Of a stretch of 64,000 nucleotides of DNA, positions 45,750 to 54,205 are shown in pieces. The notes beneath the pieces are model-generated. The model searched no databases and was not told the origin of the DNA. It was given only the letters and a program-made list of their open reading frames with translations. How positions within the stretch are numbered: the stretch's first letter is position 1; each line of letters opens with the position of its first letter. Position numbers and translations under genes: made by a program. This DNA comes from an uncultured Opitutia bacterium (GTDB lineage: Bacteria > Verrucomicrobiota > Verrucomicrobiia > Opitutales > Opitutaceae), in contig CAITWF010000027.1 in assembly GCA_903896015.1 (NCBI GenBank), positions 84,343 to 148,342 on the forward strand. The letters are read 5' to 3'.

Positions 45750-46622
45750 TCAGTTCTTTCCCGTCGCCGGCACGCCATCCTTGCGGCCGACGTGCAGTGC
45801 GAGCAACAGGTCCCGCAACCGATCGCGCAAGTCCAGCCGGCTCACGATTTGATCGATGAGTCCGTGCTTGAGCAAAAATTCCGCCGTCTGGAATCCCGCG
45901 GGCAGGGTCTGCTTCGTGGTGTCCTTGATCACGCGCGCCCCGGCGAAACCGATCAGCGCGCCGGGCTCCGCGAGGATGACGTCGCCGAGCGTCGCGAAGC
46001 TCGCGGTCACGCCGCCCATGGTCGGGTGTGTTAGCACGGAGATGAATGGCAGCTTAGCCTGCGCGAGCCGACCGAGCGCGGCACTGGTCTTCGCCATCTG
46101 CATGAGCGAGTAAATGCCCTCCTGCATGCGCGCGCCGCCCGAGGCGCTAAAGATGATGCACGGGATTTTTTTCGCCGCCGCGGTTTCGATCGCGCGCGTG
46201 AGTTTCTCGCCGGCGGCCGCGCCCATGGCACCGCCGCAGAATTTGAAATCCATCACCGCCACCGAGATTTCGATGCCGTGGATTTTTCCGGTGCCGTTGA
46301 TCACGGCCTCGGGCAGGCCACTGTCCCTTTCGTAGCGCTTGATGCGGTCAGGATAGGGTTGCGAGTCGACGAACTTCAGCGGGTCGCTCGATTTTACCTT
46401 CGCGTCGGTCTCGACGAAGGAGCCCTCGTCGAACAGGTGCGCGATGCGGGCGCGCGCGCCGATCGGGAAATGGTGACCGCTTTTCGGCGCGACCATCTGG
46501 TTGTCCTCGACCTCCTTGTTGAAGACGATGTCGCCCGTGACGGGATCCTTCGTGTAAAGGCCCTTCGGGATGTCCTTTTTGCGCGTCTTGCGGACCGTAT
46601 AGGTGGGTTTGTCGAAATGCAT
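45750..46622 (-). CDS. accD: Acetyl-CoA carboxylase carboxyltransferase beta subunit lacking the zinc finger cysteines
   Basis: Transfers the carboxyl group from biotin to acetyl-CoA, with AccA, in fatty acid synthesis. 290 residues, normal length. The catalytic crotonase core is intact (FSASGGARMQEG, PTMGGVTASFA, GFAGARVI). The N-terminal ribbon that in E. coli holds Cys27, Cys30, Cys46 and Cys49 is alignable without gaps, TKDPVTGDIVF and MVAPKSGHHF, but the four positions are Asp26, Thr29, Ala45 and Ser48, so no zinc can bind there. accA is not in the window. It is first of an accD-folC pair and follows the broken comF. Confidence 0.95.
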   Translation of the reverse strand: MHFDKPTYTVRKTRKKDIPKGLYTKDPVTGDIVFNKEVEDNQMVAPKSGHHFPIGARARIAHLFDEGSFVETDAKVKSSDPLKFVDSQPYPDRIKRYERDSGLPEAVINGTGKIHGIEISVAVMDFKFCGGAMGAAAGEKLTRAIETAAAKKIPCIIFSASGGARMQEGIYSLMQMAKTSAALGRLAQAKLPFISVLTHPTMGGVTASFATLGDVILAEPGALIGFAGARVIKDTTKQTLPAGFQTAEFLLKHGLIDQIVSRLDLRDRLRDLLLALHVGRKDGVPATGKN

Positions 46623-46631
46623 GGGCGGGAA

Positions 46632-47390
46632 TCAGCAGTGGCCGAGGGTGATAACTTCGAGGTTCAGCGCGCCTGCCCGGCGAAGCGTGCGCGCGCATCG
46701 GTTGAACGTGGAACCGGCGGTGAAAACGTCGTCAACGAGGATGTAATGGTGATCGGGAATTAGGGCGGCGCCACGCGCGAGTGCAAAGGCATTTTTCAAG
46801 TTCGCCAAGCGGGTGCGCCGGTCCAACGCCGTTTGCGTCGCGGTATTCGCACTGCGCTGCAAGATCGACTCGACGCGTAAGCCGCCCCCCCGCCACGCGC
46901 GCGATCGCCGCCGCGATTAACGCCGCCTGGTTGAAGCTGCGGCGGCGCGCCTTCGTCGGATGCAGCGGCACCGGCACGAGCGTGGCGCGGCGGGCCAACT
47001 CGGTCACATGCGACGAGCGGCGAAAAATTCTCTCCACGTCCTCTAGCACGTGCAATCCGTGGTGATATTTCAATTCGATCACCAGCGCGCGAATGGGGCC
47101 GTTGAAAAGCACCGCTGTCCGGCCTTTGCGAAACGCCGGGTCCAGCCCTTCGCAATGCGACATATCCGCTCGCCCTCAACCTCGCCGTAAAACGGATGGC
47201 CACACGTCGAGCAGTGCGGCGCCTTCACAAAATCGACCTGAACGGCACACTTAGCGCAAAGGTGGCGGAACTGACCACCATCCCAAGCAGGTGCGCCGTC
47301 GCGATCGATCAATCCGCGGCAGTGCACGCACACCGGCGGAAACACGGCGTCGCCGAGCCCGCGGGCAAGTTGGGCGCGCACCGCATTCAC
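46632..47390 (-). pseudogene. comF: ComF-family phosphoribosyltransferase-like gene with two compensating frameshifts
   Basis: Homology runs through three pieces. The first (47390 to about 47160, GTG start overlapping the truA stop) has the zinc-finger half CVHCRG...CAKC...CSTCGHPF...ERIC. The second frame continues HCEGLDPAFRKGRTAVLFNG to VPVPLHPTKARRRSFNQA. The third returns to the first frame: [17 protein letters not shown] and the phosphoribosyl motif [15 protein letters not shown], ending at 46632. One base is missing near 47157-47160 and one extra G sits in a seven-G run (46885-46891). As written the protein stops at 47079. Recent inactivation or sequence error are both possible. Confidence 0.8.
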
Positions 47391-48148
47391 CGGTAGAAAA
47401 CCTTTTCGAGAAACAACCCCTGCGCTGGCGCCGTGAGCACGGGCGTCGAACGCTTCTTCGAAGCGAGGATCGACGCCACGTCCGCCGGCGTGATTTTTCC
47501 CTCGCCCACTCCGACCAGCGTCCCGGCGAGGCTGCGCACCATCTTGTAGAGAAAGCCGTTCGCCTCCGCCGTGATCGTAATCCGGCGGCCACGTTTCACC
47601 ACATCCAGCCGCCGCAGATCGCGGACCGTGTCTTCTTTGGCGGGGCCGTTCAGCGCGACGAATGCGCGAAAATCGTGCTTCCCCACCAGCACCGCCGCCG
47701 CCGCGCGCATCGCCGCCACATCAATCGGGCGAAACACCGGCCAGCAATACGGCCGCGTAAATGGATCCGCGTCGCCGAGGTGCACGTGGTAGACGTAGCG
47801 CTTGCCCGTCGCGCTGAACCGCGCGTGAAATTTTTCGGAGACGGGCCGCAGTGAAATGATCTGCAGCTCCGGCGGGATGCACGAGCGCAGCGCCGCCAGC
47901 AGTTTCTCGGCCCCGTGCCGCCACGCCGCGTCGAAATGAAACACCTGCGCCCGCGCATGGACGCCCGCGTCGGTGCGCCCGCTCGCATGCACGCGCACGA
48001 GCTCGCCAAAAATATCCTTCATGCGCGCTTCGATCACATCCTGCACGCCCTTGCGATCGTCCTGACTCTGCCAGCCAATGAACGCCGAGCCGTCGTAGGC
48101 GCAGACACATTTCCAGCGGCGGACTTTCGGCGTAGGTGCGACGGACAT
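47387..48148 (-). CDS. truA: tRNA pseudouridine(38-40) synthase
   Basis: Makes pseudouridine at positions 38-40 of the tRNA anticodon arm. 253 residues, as usual. The catalytic aspartate is in ASGRTDAGVHARAQVFHFD; CVCAYDGSAFIGWQSQ opens the domain and FLYKMVRSLAGTLVGVGEG is the late conserved motif. The ATG at 48148 is chosen from this N-terminal motif; the frame extending to 48520 is antisense to the HAD gene. Its stop overlaps the GTG start of comF (GTGA), so the two were an operon. Confidence 0.95.
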   Translation of the reverse strand: MSVAPTPKVRRWKCVCAYDGSAFIGWQSQDDRKGVQDVIEARMKDIFGELVRVHASGRTDAGVHARAQVFHFDAAWRHGAEKLLAALRSCIPPELQIISLRPVSEKFHARFSATGKRYVYHVHLGDADPFTRPYCWPVFRPIDVAAMRAAAAVLVGKHDFRAFVALNGPAKEDTVRDLRRLDVVKRGRRITITAEANGFLYKMVRSLAGTLVGVGEGKITPADVASILASKKRSTPVLTAPAQGLFLEKVFYR

Positions 48149-48199
48149 CAGCCGAAGATTGCGTGGCCCGCGCGCGGCTGTCCAAAGTCTTTTCACCAC

Positions 48200-48850
48200 A
48201 TGACCCGCCCGCGCATTCGCCACGTGATTTGGGATTGGAACGGCACCCTCCTCAACGATCTTGATCTCAGCATCGAGGTGATGAACGGCCTGCTCGCGCG
48301 CCGCTCGCTGCCGCCGCTCGATCGCGCGCGCTACCATGCGCTCTTCGATTTCCCCGTGCGCGCCTACTACGAGCGCCTCGGCTTCGATCCGGTCCGAGAC
48401 CCATTTGACCAGCTCAGCGTGGAATTCATCTCGGGCTATGATGACCGTCGATTCGGGGCCGCGCTCCATCGCGACGCCGCGCCCACGCTCGCCGCAGTCC
48501 GCGCCACCGGAATCGACCAATCAATCCTGTCCGCCTACCGGCATGAAACGCTCCACGAAATCGTCGCCCACTTCGGCCTCACGTCCCAGTTCAATCATAT
48601 TGCCGGTCTCGATAATATCCACGCGCACAGCAAGGTCGCGCTCGGGCGGGATCTCGTCGCACGGCTCGGCGTCGCGCCCGACGAAATCCTCCTCGTCGGC
48701 GATACGCTCCACGATTTCGACGTCGCGCAGGATCTTGGTGTTGCGTGCGCGTTGGTGGCGGCGGGCCATCACCCGATCGAGCGGCTGCGAAAAACCGGCG
48801 CACCCGTCTTCACCGTTCTCTCGGCGTTCGCCGCCGCGCACGGTTTTTAA
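48200..48850 (+). CDS. HAD-family phosphatase, phosphoglycolate-phosphatase type
   Basis: A 216-residue haloacid-dehalogenase hydrolase. Motif I is VIWDWNGTLLND with the nucleophilic aspartate (the DWN variant of DxDGT), motif II is SAYRHETL, motif III HSKVALGR with the lysine and motif IV LLVGDTLHDFDVA. A helical cap lies at about residues 20-85. It may act on phosphoglycolate or another small phosphate ester. It starts 51 bases from the divergent truA start, and its stop overlaps the convergent ruvX stop by four bases. Confidence 0.87.
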   Translation: MTRPRIRHVIWDWNGTLLNDLDLSIEVMNGLLARRSLPPLDRARYHALFDFPVRAYYERLGFDPVRDPFDQLSVEFISGYDDRRFGAALHRDAAPTLAAVRATGIDQSILSAYRHETLHEIVAHFGLTSQFNHIAGLDNIHAHSKVALGRDLVARLGVAPDEILLVGDTLHDFDVAQDLGVACALVAAGHHPIERLRKTGAPVFTVLSAFAAAHGF

Positions 48851-49278
48851 GGCTGTTCAGCCTCCGGCGGCGGGAAAACCTGATTGAGATAATCCTGCAA
48901 AATCAGCGTGGCGGCGCGCGAATCGATGATTCCGCTTGCGCGAATGTCGCGCCGCTTCGACTTCGCAATCGTCGCCTCAGCCTCGTAACTCGTGAGGCGC
49001 TCGTCGATGAGATGCACCGGCACGCCGAGTTCGGCGCGCAGCTTTCTCGCGGTCGCCTCGGCCTCTTTCGCTTTCGGACCGGCGGTGTCGTCCATGTTGA
49101 GCGGATGGCCGAGCACGAGGGCGGTGGCGCGGCGTTCGCGAATCACGGCGAGCAGCGCGGCCCAGCGCTGCGCCGCGTCGGCCTGCGTGAGCGCGGGCAA
49201 CGGCGTGGCCACGCCAAGTTCGTCGCCAAAAGCGAGTCCGATGCGACGGGTGCCGAGATCGATGCCGATGCAACGCAT
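48847..49278 (-). CDS. ruvX: RuvX/YqgF-type RNase H-like nuclease (Holliday junction resolvase-like)
   Basis: A 143-residue RNase H-fold protein, as expected for YqgF. Conserved acidic residues appear in CIGIDLGTRRIGLAFGD, LVLGHPLNMDDT and LIDERLTSYEAE, and the late IIDSRAATLILQDYL. The family is linked to processing of 16S rRNA ends and possibly recombination. The ATG at 49278 is fixed by the start of the first strand; the upstream frame to 49641 is antisense to moeB. Confidence 0.93.
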   Translation of the reverse strand: MRCIGIDLGTRRIGLAFGDELGVATPLPALTQADAAQRWAALLAVIRERRATALVLGHPLNMDDTAGPKAKEAEATARKLRAELGVPVHLIDERLTSYEAEATIAKSKRRDIRASGIIDSRAATLILQDYLNQVFPPPEAEQP

Positions 49279-49355
49279 AACCCGAGTTCGGCGACGGCGC
49301 GGCGCCGGCGCAATTTCATTTGCGACTCGCCCGCATCCCGCTCTCTTTCGCGCGA

Positions 49356-50528
49356 ATGCCTGATTCGCCGCCCAAACTCTCGCCCGCCGAGCTGGCCCGC
49401 TACAGCCGGCACATTCTGCTCGGCGAGATCGGCGTCGCGGGGCAGACGAAACTCGCTGCCGCGCGCGTGCTGGTCGTCGGCGCCGGTGGGCTCGGCAGCC
49501 CCGCCGCGCTCTATCTCGCCGCCGCGGGCATCGGCACGTTGGGCATCGCTGACTTCGATCACGTCGCGGATCACAATCTGCAACGGCAGCTCTTGCACGA
49601 CGATGCCTCGATCGGTGAACCCAAGGTCGCATCGGCGGCACGCCGATTGTGCGCGACCAATCCTTTCATCCGCGTCGTCGAGCACGGCGAGGGCGTTACT
49701 GCAGAAAACGCGGTCGCGCTGTTCGCGAACTACGACGTCATCGTCGACGGCACGGACAATTTTTCCTCACGCTATCTCAACAACGACGCCGCGTTCTTCG
49801 CGGGAAAACCGCTCGTCTACGGCAGTGTGTTCAAGTTCGAGGGCCAGGTGGCCGTCTTCGATCCCGCGCGCGGCGGCCCGTGTTACCGCTGCCTGTTTCC
49901 TGAACCACCCGCGCCCGGCACCGTGCCCGGTTGCGGCGAGGCGGGTGTGCTCGGCGCGTTATGCGGTGTGATCGGCAGCTTGCAGGCGCTTGAAGTTGTG
50001 AAGCTCATCACCGGTGCTGGCGAGCCGTTGCGCGGCCGGCTAATGACCTACAACGGCCTGACCCAGCAATTCCAAACGCTCTCCCTCCCGCGCGATCCGC
50101 ACTGCCCGCTCTGCGGCGCGGCACCAACGATTCGCGAACTGCGCGCGGAAACTTACTCCCCCACGTGCGCGCCCACTGCATCACCCACCATGGACAACAC
50201 CGACTATCCACTCGAAATCTCCGTCACCGAAGCCAAACGCCTACTCGCCGATGAAGCCTGCACCGCGCTGCTCATCGACGTGCGCGAGCCATATGAAACT
50301 GCGATATGTATGGTGAAAGGCGCCGAACTGATCCCGATGCGACAGATTCCGGAACGCATGCACGATTTGCCGCGCGACGAGCATCTCCTCGTCATGTGCC
50401 ATCACGGCGGCCGTAGCATGAAAATAACCGAGTTTCTCCGCACCCAAGGCTTCACCGCCGTAAGCAACGTCGCCGGCGGGATCGATGCGTGGGCCGAGCA
50501 GATCGATCCGACGCTGCAACGCTATTGA
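49356..50528 (+). CDS. moeB: MoeB/ThiF-type adenylyltransferase with C-terminal rhodanese domain
   Basis: Activates the C terminus of a ubiquitin-like sulfur carrier (MoaD or ThiS) by adenylation and can pass sulfur to it. 390 residues. The E1-like part has RYSRHILLGEIG, the ATP loop VVGAGGLGSPAA, DGTDNFSSR and a CxxC zinc site (PCYRCLFPE and CPLCG). The rhodanese part (from about residue 285) ends with the active-site loop VMCHHGGRS, containing the persulfide cysteine. The start MPDSPPKLS at 49356 is preferred over 49320. No moaD or thiS is nearby. Confidence 0.92.
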   Translation: MPDSPPKLSPAELARYSRHILLGEIGVAGQTKLAAARVLVVGAGGLGSPAALYLAAAGIGTLGIADFDHVADHNLQRQLLHDDASIGEPKVASAARRLCATNPFIRVVEHGEGVTAENAVALFANYDVIVDGTDNFSSRYLNNDAAFFAGKPLVYGSVFKFEGQVAVFDPARGGPCYRCLFPEPPAPGTVPGCGEAGVLGALCGVIGSLQALEVVKLITGAGEPLRGRLMTYNGLTQQFQTLSLPRDPHCPLCGAAPTIRELRAETYSPTCAPTASPTMDNTDYPLEISVTEAKRLLADEACTALLIDVREPYETAICMVKGAELIPMRQIPERMHDLPRDEHLLVMCHHGGRSMKITEFLRTQGFTAVSNVAGGIDAWAEQIDPTLQRY

Positions 50529-50537
50529 ACCGCGCAC

Positions 50538-51452
50538 TCAGGCGCGCAATTCCGGATGCGCCGCGGCGTAGCTCTTCATATAGCCGGCAAACGCCGCCTT
50601 GAGCTTCAACGCGACGGTGCCGGCACCCAGCTTGAATTTCGCCGCATCAATCGCGGCAATCGGAGCGATGTCCTTCGTTGTTGAGAGCAGAAAACTTTCA
50701 TCCATGGAGGCGAAGTCGGCCGGCTTTACCACGGCTTCCCGCACCGGCACGCCCGCGGCGGCGCCGATTTTCGTCAGGAGTAGGTCGCGGGTAATGCCGC
50801 CCAGGATGCCCGCCGCCAGCGGCGGAGTGACTACCGCGCCGTCGCGGACAAACGCGATGTTCGACACCGCCGACTCTGTGATTTCGCCAGCGTGATTCGT
50901 CATCACCACGTCGTCCGCGCCGCGCGCCCGCGCCTCGCGGAGGCAAAGCACGTTGTTAAGATAGTTGCCGGTCTTCCAGGCGGGGTTGAGCGCGTCGACG
51001 GGATTGCGATGCAGGCTCGTCGCGAGCGACAGCGTGAGCCCTTCGCGAATTTTCGCCTCCGACATCGTGGGGCACGGCTGCACGAGCAGCACGAAGTCAG
51101 CCCGGTCCGCCAGCGCCGTGTCAAGGCCGATGGCACCCGCGCCGCGTGTGATCTGGATGCGAATATATAGCTCGCCCGCATCATTCGATCGCTCGCGATA
51201 GGCCGCCACCGTGTGCCTGATCTCTGACAGTATCTGCGCAGGAGTGAAGGGCAACTCCATATAGAGTGACTTGGCAGATCGGAACAGCCGCGCCCAGTGC
51301 TCTTCCCATGTAAAAATAATCCCTTCATAGGTCCGCCAGACTTCGTAGATAGCGTCACCGTAAAGATAGCCGCGGTTCAGCGGCGAAATCGACGGTTCGC
51401 TCGCCGGGTGGAGCCGGCCGTTGGTGTTGGCTTGGATAAAGTGCGCGGCCAT
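50538..51452 (-). CDS. Class IV aminotransferase (branched-chain/D-amino acid type)
   Basis: A 304-residue fold-type IV PLP enzyme. Substrate-side motif RGYLYGDAIYEVWRTYEG opens the protein; the PLP lysine is in NPAWKTGNYLNNVL and the phosphate-binding region includes ITESAVSNIAF and GITRDLLL. It could be a branched-chain aminotransferase, D-alanine aminotransferase or aminodeoxychorismate lyase; the sequence alone does not settle which. The ATG at 51452 or 51473 fits; a start further upstream is excluded because a terminator lies at 51491-51515. Confidence 0.85.
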   Translation of the reverse strand: MAAHFIQANTNGRLHPASEPSISPLNRGYLYGDAIYEVWRTYEGIIFTWEEHWARLFRSAKSLYMELPFTPAQILSEIRHTVAAYRERSNDAGELYIRIQITRGAGAIGLDTALADRADFVLLVQPCPTMSEAKIREGLTLSLATSLHRNPVDALNPAWKTGNYLNNVLCLREARARGADDVVMTNHAGEITESAVSNIAFVRDGAVVTPPLAAGILGGITRDLLLTKIGAAAGVPVREAVVKPADFASMDESFLLSTTKDIAPIAAIDAAKFKLGAGTVALKLKAAFAGYMKSYAAAHPELRA

Positions 51453-51490
51453 GGGGGAAGAAACCTTGGGCATCCGCATATATCCGTAAA

Positions 51491-51515
51491 CAAAAAAGCC
51501 CCGCTGAAGCGGGGC
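51491..51515 (-). terminator. Rho-independent terminator for the minus strand
   Basis: GCCCCGC (51498-51504), loop, GCGGGGC (51509-51515), followed on the minus strand by six T (51492-51497). It lies 29 bases after the stop of the Lys/Ala-rich HTH protein gene and separates it from the aminotransferase gene. A-rich flanks on both sides could also give activity on the plus strand. Confidence 0.85.
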
Positions 51516-51543
51516 AGAAAAATTCAGGGCGCGAGACGACCGA

Positions 51544-51915
51544 TTATTTTTTGCCGACGAGACCGAGCGCCTTCTTGATGTTGTGAACACTCGGCAGGGA
51601 AATCCCGACCGCCTTCGCGATTTCGGCTCCGGTCTTGCCGGCTTCCACGAGCTTCTTCACCTGCGCGCGGGTGTCATCGGTGATGACCGCCCGGGCGCGA
51701 CGCTTTTTGCCGGCCTTCGGGGCAGCTTTCGCCTTCTTGCCATGCTTGCCGCCAGCCGCCGCTTTCACGGCCTTGACGAAAGCATTCACGTCGTCGAAGC
51801 CATACTGGCCCGGCAACGCCGAAAGTTCCTTGTGCAATTGGGCCGCAATGGCCTTTTCGAGGGAAGCGGCTTTTGCTTTCGCCGCTGCAAGTGCCTGAAT
51901 CTTTTGAGTGATCAT
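51544..51915 (-). CDS. Lys/Ala-rich small protein with C-terminal helix-turn-helix, possible nucleoid protein
   Basis: A 123-residue basic protein. An N-terminal helix rich in Ala and Lys (MITQKIQALAAAKAKAASLE) resembles a coiled-coil dimerisation segment. A linker of Gly/Lys/Ala repeats (about 55-75, HGKKAKAAPKAGKKRRAR) would bind DNA non-specifically. The end, VEAGKTGAEIAKAVGISLPS, is a resolvase-type helix-turn-helix. The combination suggests a histone-like or H-NS-like regulator. It has its own promoter region with an inverted repeat and a strong terminator, so it is monocistronic and probably well expressed. No family name is certain. Confidence 0.75.
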   Translation of the reverse strand: MITQKIQALAAAKAKAASLEKAIAAQLHKELSALPGQYGFDDVNAFVKAVKAAAGGKHGKKAKAAPKAGKKRRARAVITDDTRAQVKKLVEAGKTGAEIAKAVGISLPSVHNIKKALGLVGKK

Positions 51916-51927
51916 ACGGACTGATGT

Positions 51928-51950
51928 CTATAAGCACAGTCTACTTATAG
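51928..51950 (-). promoter_or_regulatory. Inverted repeat, possible operator, before the HTH protein gene
   Basis: CTATAAG (51928-51934) and CTTATAG (51944-51950) are exact reverse complements nine bases apart, 12 bases before the ATG at 51915. The right arm also resembles a promoter -10 element on the minus strand. Placement next to the start suggests autoregulation by the encoded helix-turn-helix protein. Confidence 0.35.
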
Positions 51951-51992
51951 CAAGCATCGCATTTACCCGGCTCCGGGCTCTATAAACGATCA

Positions 51993-52784
51993 TCAAATCG
52001 TCATGGCGTGGTAGCCGCCATCGACGACGATTTCGGCGCCCGTGATAAAGCTCGAAGCGTTGTCGCTCGCGAGCATCAGCGTCGCGCCGACCAGTTCGCG
52101 CGCCTCACCAAAACGCTTCGCCGGCGTATGTCCCATGATCGAGGCAACCCGCTCCGGCGACAGGATTTTCTTGTTCTGCTCGGCGGGAAAAAAGCCCGGC
52201 ACGATCAGGTTCACGCGCACGCGCTTCGGCGCCCACTCGCGGGCGAGATTCTTCGAGAGATTGTGCACGGCGGCCTTGCTCGCCGAATAGGTGAAGACGC
52301 GCGACAACGGCACGAGGCCAGACATGGAGCCGAGATTGATGATCGAGCCGCCCTCGCCGCGCTCGACGAGATATTTGCCGAATATCTGGCAACCGAGAAA
52401 CACACCCTTGAGGTTGATCTTGATGATCCGCTCAAACTCGTCTTCGGCGATATCGAAATATGGCGTCGCTGAATTCACGCCGGCACCATTGACGACGATG
52501 TCGACGCGGCCGGATTTCTTCAGCACGTCGGCCAGAAGCTGCTCAAGCGATGCCTTCTCGCTCGCCTCGGCCGATGCGAACCACGCCGTGCCGCCTGCCG
52601 CCGCGATGCGCTCAAGGCGTGGCTTGGCTTTTTCCTCGTTGCGGCCGACGAGAACGACCTCGGCGCCCGCGCTCGCGAGGCCCTCGGCCATCGCACCGCA
52701 GAGTTCACCGGTGCCGCCAATGACGACCGCGACTTTGCCGCGGAGCGAGAACAGGGAAGTGAGATAGTCAGAGGAATTGCTCAT
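51993..52784 (-). CDS. SDR-family oxidoreductase (D-mannonate/uronate reductase type)
   Basis: A 263-residue classical short-chain dehydrogenase. The cofactor loop is [21 protein letters not shown] follows at about 100, the catalytic set is SMSG...YSASK (Ser, Tyr, Lys) and the end [15 protein letters not shown] is typical. The opening [19 protein letters not shown] recalls the D-mannonate oxidoreductase type used in hexuronate breakdown. It lies 86 bases downstream of the RbsD-like gene on the same strand, suggesting a two-gene sugar operon; with GH28 in the window, galacturonate use is a reasonable but unproven idea. Confidence 0.82.
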   Translation of the reverse strand: MSNSSDYLTSLFSLRGKVAVVIGGTGELCGAMAEGLASAGAEVVLVGRNEEKAKPRLERIAAAGGTAWFASAEASEKASLEQLLADVLKKSGRVDIVVNGAGVNSATPYFDIAEDEFERIIKINLKGVFLGCQIFGKYLVERGEGGSIINLGSMSGLVPLSRVFTYSASKAAVHNLSKNLAREWAPKRVRVNLIVPGFFPAEQNKKILSPERVASIMGHTPAKRFGEARELVGATLMLASDNASSFITGAEIVVDGGYHAMTI

Positions 52785-52870
52785 GGGAAAACGAGAAGAA
52801 GCGGCGCGCCGCCGCCGGTGGCAACCGCAAATCTCGTCACGGCGCGCACCGCATTTCTGACGGCGCCCGC

Positions 52871-53260
52871 TTAGCCGGAAACGAGAATCAGGTTCGCGTA
52901 TTGAACCGTGTCTCCCGTGCGGATCAGTCCGATTGCGCCGGGGATGCGCCGCTTGAAGTCGACATGCGGCTCGTGCGTGAGCTTCACGCCGCGCAAGCCG
53001 GCCGCGAATGCCCGGCGCGTCGCGGGAGGGTTCGCGCGCAAAAACTCCGTCGCCATGAACGCCTCCGCCGCGACGAAATTCTTCCGCACGGCCGCCAGCA
53101 CTTGCAGCACCGTTGGCACGTCATCAATCAGCGACAAATCGATCGTTTCGAGGTCCGTCCACGAGGGGAAACCGCGATCGGCGATGACAAGCGCGTTGGT
53201 GTGGCGCACGCGCGCAAGCAGGGAAAGCAGGTGTGGATTGAGGATGCCGGTGGCGAGCAT
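52871..53260 (-). CDS. RbsD/FucU-type sugar pyranase (mutarotase)
   Basis: A 129-residue RbsD/FucU-family protein that equilibrates ring forms of ribose, fucose or a related sugar. It starts [20 protein letters not shown], placing His20 where the RbsD catalytic histidine is, then [12 protein letters not shown], and ends [19 protein letters not shown], the family signature. The start at 53260 is set by this N terminus. A much longer frame to 54217 is antisense to the metallo-hydrolase gene and rejected. It probably forms an operon with the SDR gene downstream. Confidence 0.88.
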   Translation of the reverse strand: MLATGILNPHLLSLLARVRHTNALVIADRGFPSWTDLETIDLSLIDDVPTVLQVLAAVRKNFVAAEAFMATEFLRANPPATRRAFAAGLRGVKLTHEPHVDFKRRIPGAIGLIRTGDTVQYANLILVSG

Positions 53261-53344
53261 GGTAGCGGCGCACGCTAGCGGTGCGGCCGCGCGGAACTCC
53301 AGTTTTATCTCGGCGCGCCAGCGTCCCGCCGCTTGAATTTCCGG

Positions 53345-54169
53345 ATGGCCCGCATTCCGCTCGAGGACAATTTCAACGATGTCATCAACAAGGCCCAGCG
53401 CGGCCTGAAGATTTCCGACGCCGATCTCGCGCAGCGTGCCGAAGTCACCGCCGAGGACTTGGCTGCGGTGAAGGCCGGCGAGCCGATCGATGCCGTGATT
53501 CGCCGCGTCGCGCGGCACCTGCGGCTCTCCCCCGCCGCGCTCGAAACCCTCGCGCACAAGCGCTGGTATCCCCAGCAGCCGATTTTTCCTGCGGGCTTCG
53601 CGGCATTCAATACCCCTTACGAGGACATGACCGTGAACAGCTACCTCATCTGGGATGCGCGCGCGAAAATCGCCGCGGCCTTCGATACCGGCGCAACGTG
53701 CGAGCCCATGCTTGATCTCTTGCGAGCCGAAAAGCTGCGACTCCAATACATTTTCCTCACCCACACCCACGAGGATCACATTGCTGATCTTTCTCGATTT
53801 GCCGCAGAAACAAAGGCCGAGGTCTGGGCAAATGAGCTTGAGCCGGCGCCCCTCGCCGGCGCGAAGGCGTTCAAGGAAAACGCCCACTTCCACCTCGGCC
53901 CGATCGCGATCAAGACGCTGCTCACTTCCGGGCACTCGCCGGGCATGACGACGTATTACGTGACCGGCCTCAGCTGGCCGCTCGCGATCGTGGGTGACGC
54001 CGTCTTTTCCAGTTCGATGGGCGGCAGCGCGACGCACTTTGCCGAGCAATATCAGAATGACCTGAAAAAGATTTTTACCCTGCCGCGCGACACCGTGCTC
54101 GCCTGTGGTCACGGCCCGCTCACGACGCTTGCACAGGAAAAGACAAACAACCCCTTCTTTGCGCGCTGA
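53345..54169 (+). CDS. HTH-metallo-beta-lactamase fusion hydrolase
   Basis: A 274-residue protein. The first 65 residues look like an XRE-type helix-turn-helix (KISDADLAQRAEVTAEDLAA, then an AVIRRVARHLRLSP helix pair). The rest is a metallo-beta-lactamase fold of the glyoxalase II type: THTHEDHIADL carries the HxHxDH metal motif, SGHSPGMTTYYV and IVGDAVFSSSMGG carry further ligands, and ACGHGPLTTL ends the site. The ATG at 53345 is preferred over TTG at 53333. It is divergent from the RbsD-like gene. The substrate is unknown. Confidence 0.82.
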   Translation: MARIPLEDNFNDVINKAQRGLKISDADLAQRAEVTAEDLAAVKAGEPIDAVIRRVARHLRLSPAALETLAHKRWYPQQPIFPAGFAAFNTPYEDMTVNSYLIWDARAKIAAAFDTGATCEPMLDLLRAEKLRLQYIFLTHTHEDHIADLSRFAAETKAEVWANELEPAPLAGAKAFKENAHFHLGPIAIKTLLTSGHSPGMTTYYVTGLSWPLAIVGDAVFSSSMGGSATHFAEQYQNDLKKIFTLPRDTVLACGHGPLTTLAQEKTNNPFFAR

Positions 54170-54205
54170 AACGTTTCCGACCGCGCGTAGTCGCAGGCTT
54201 CCGCC

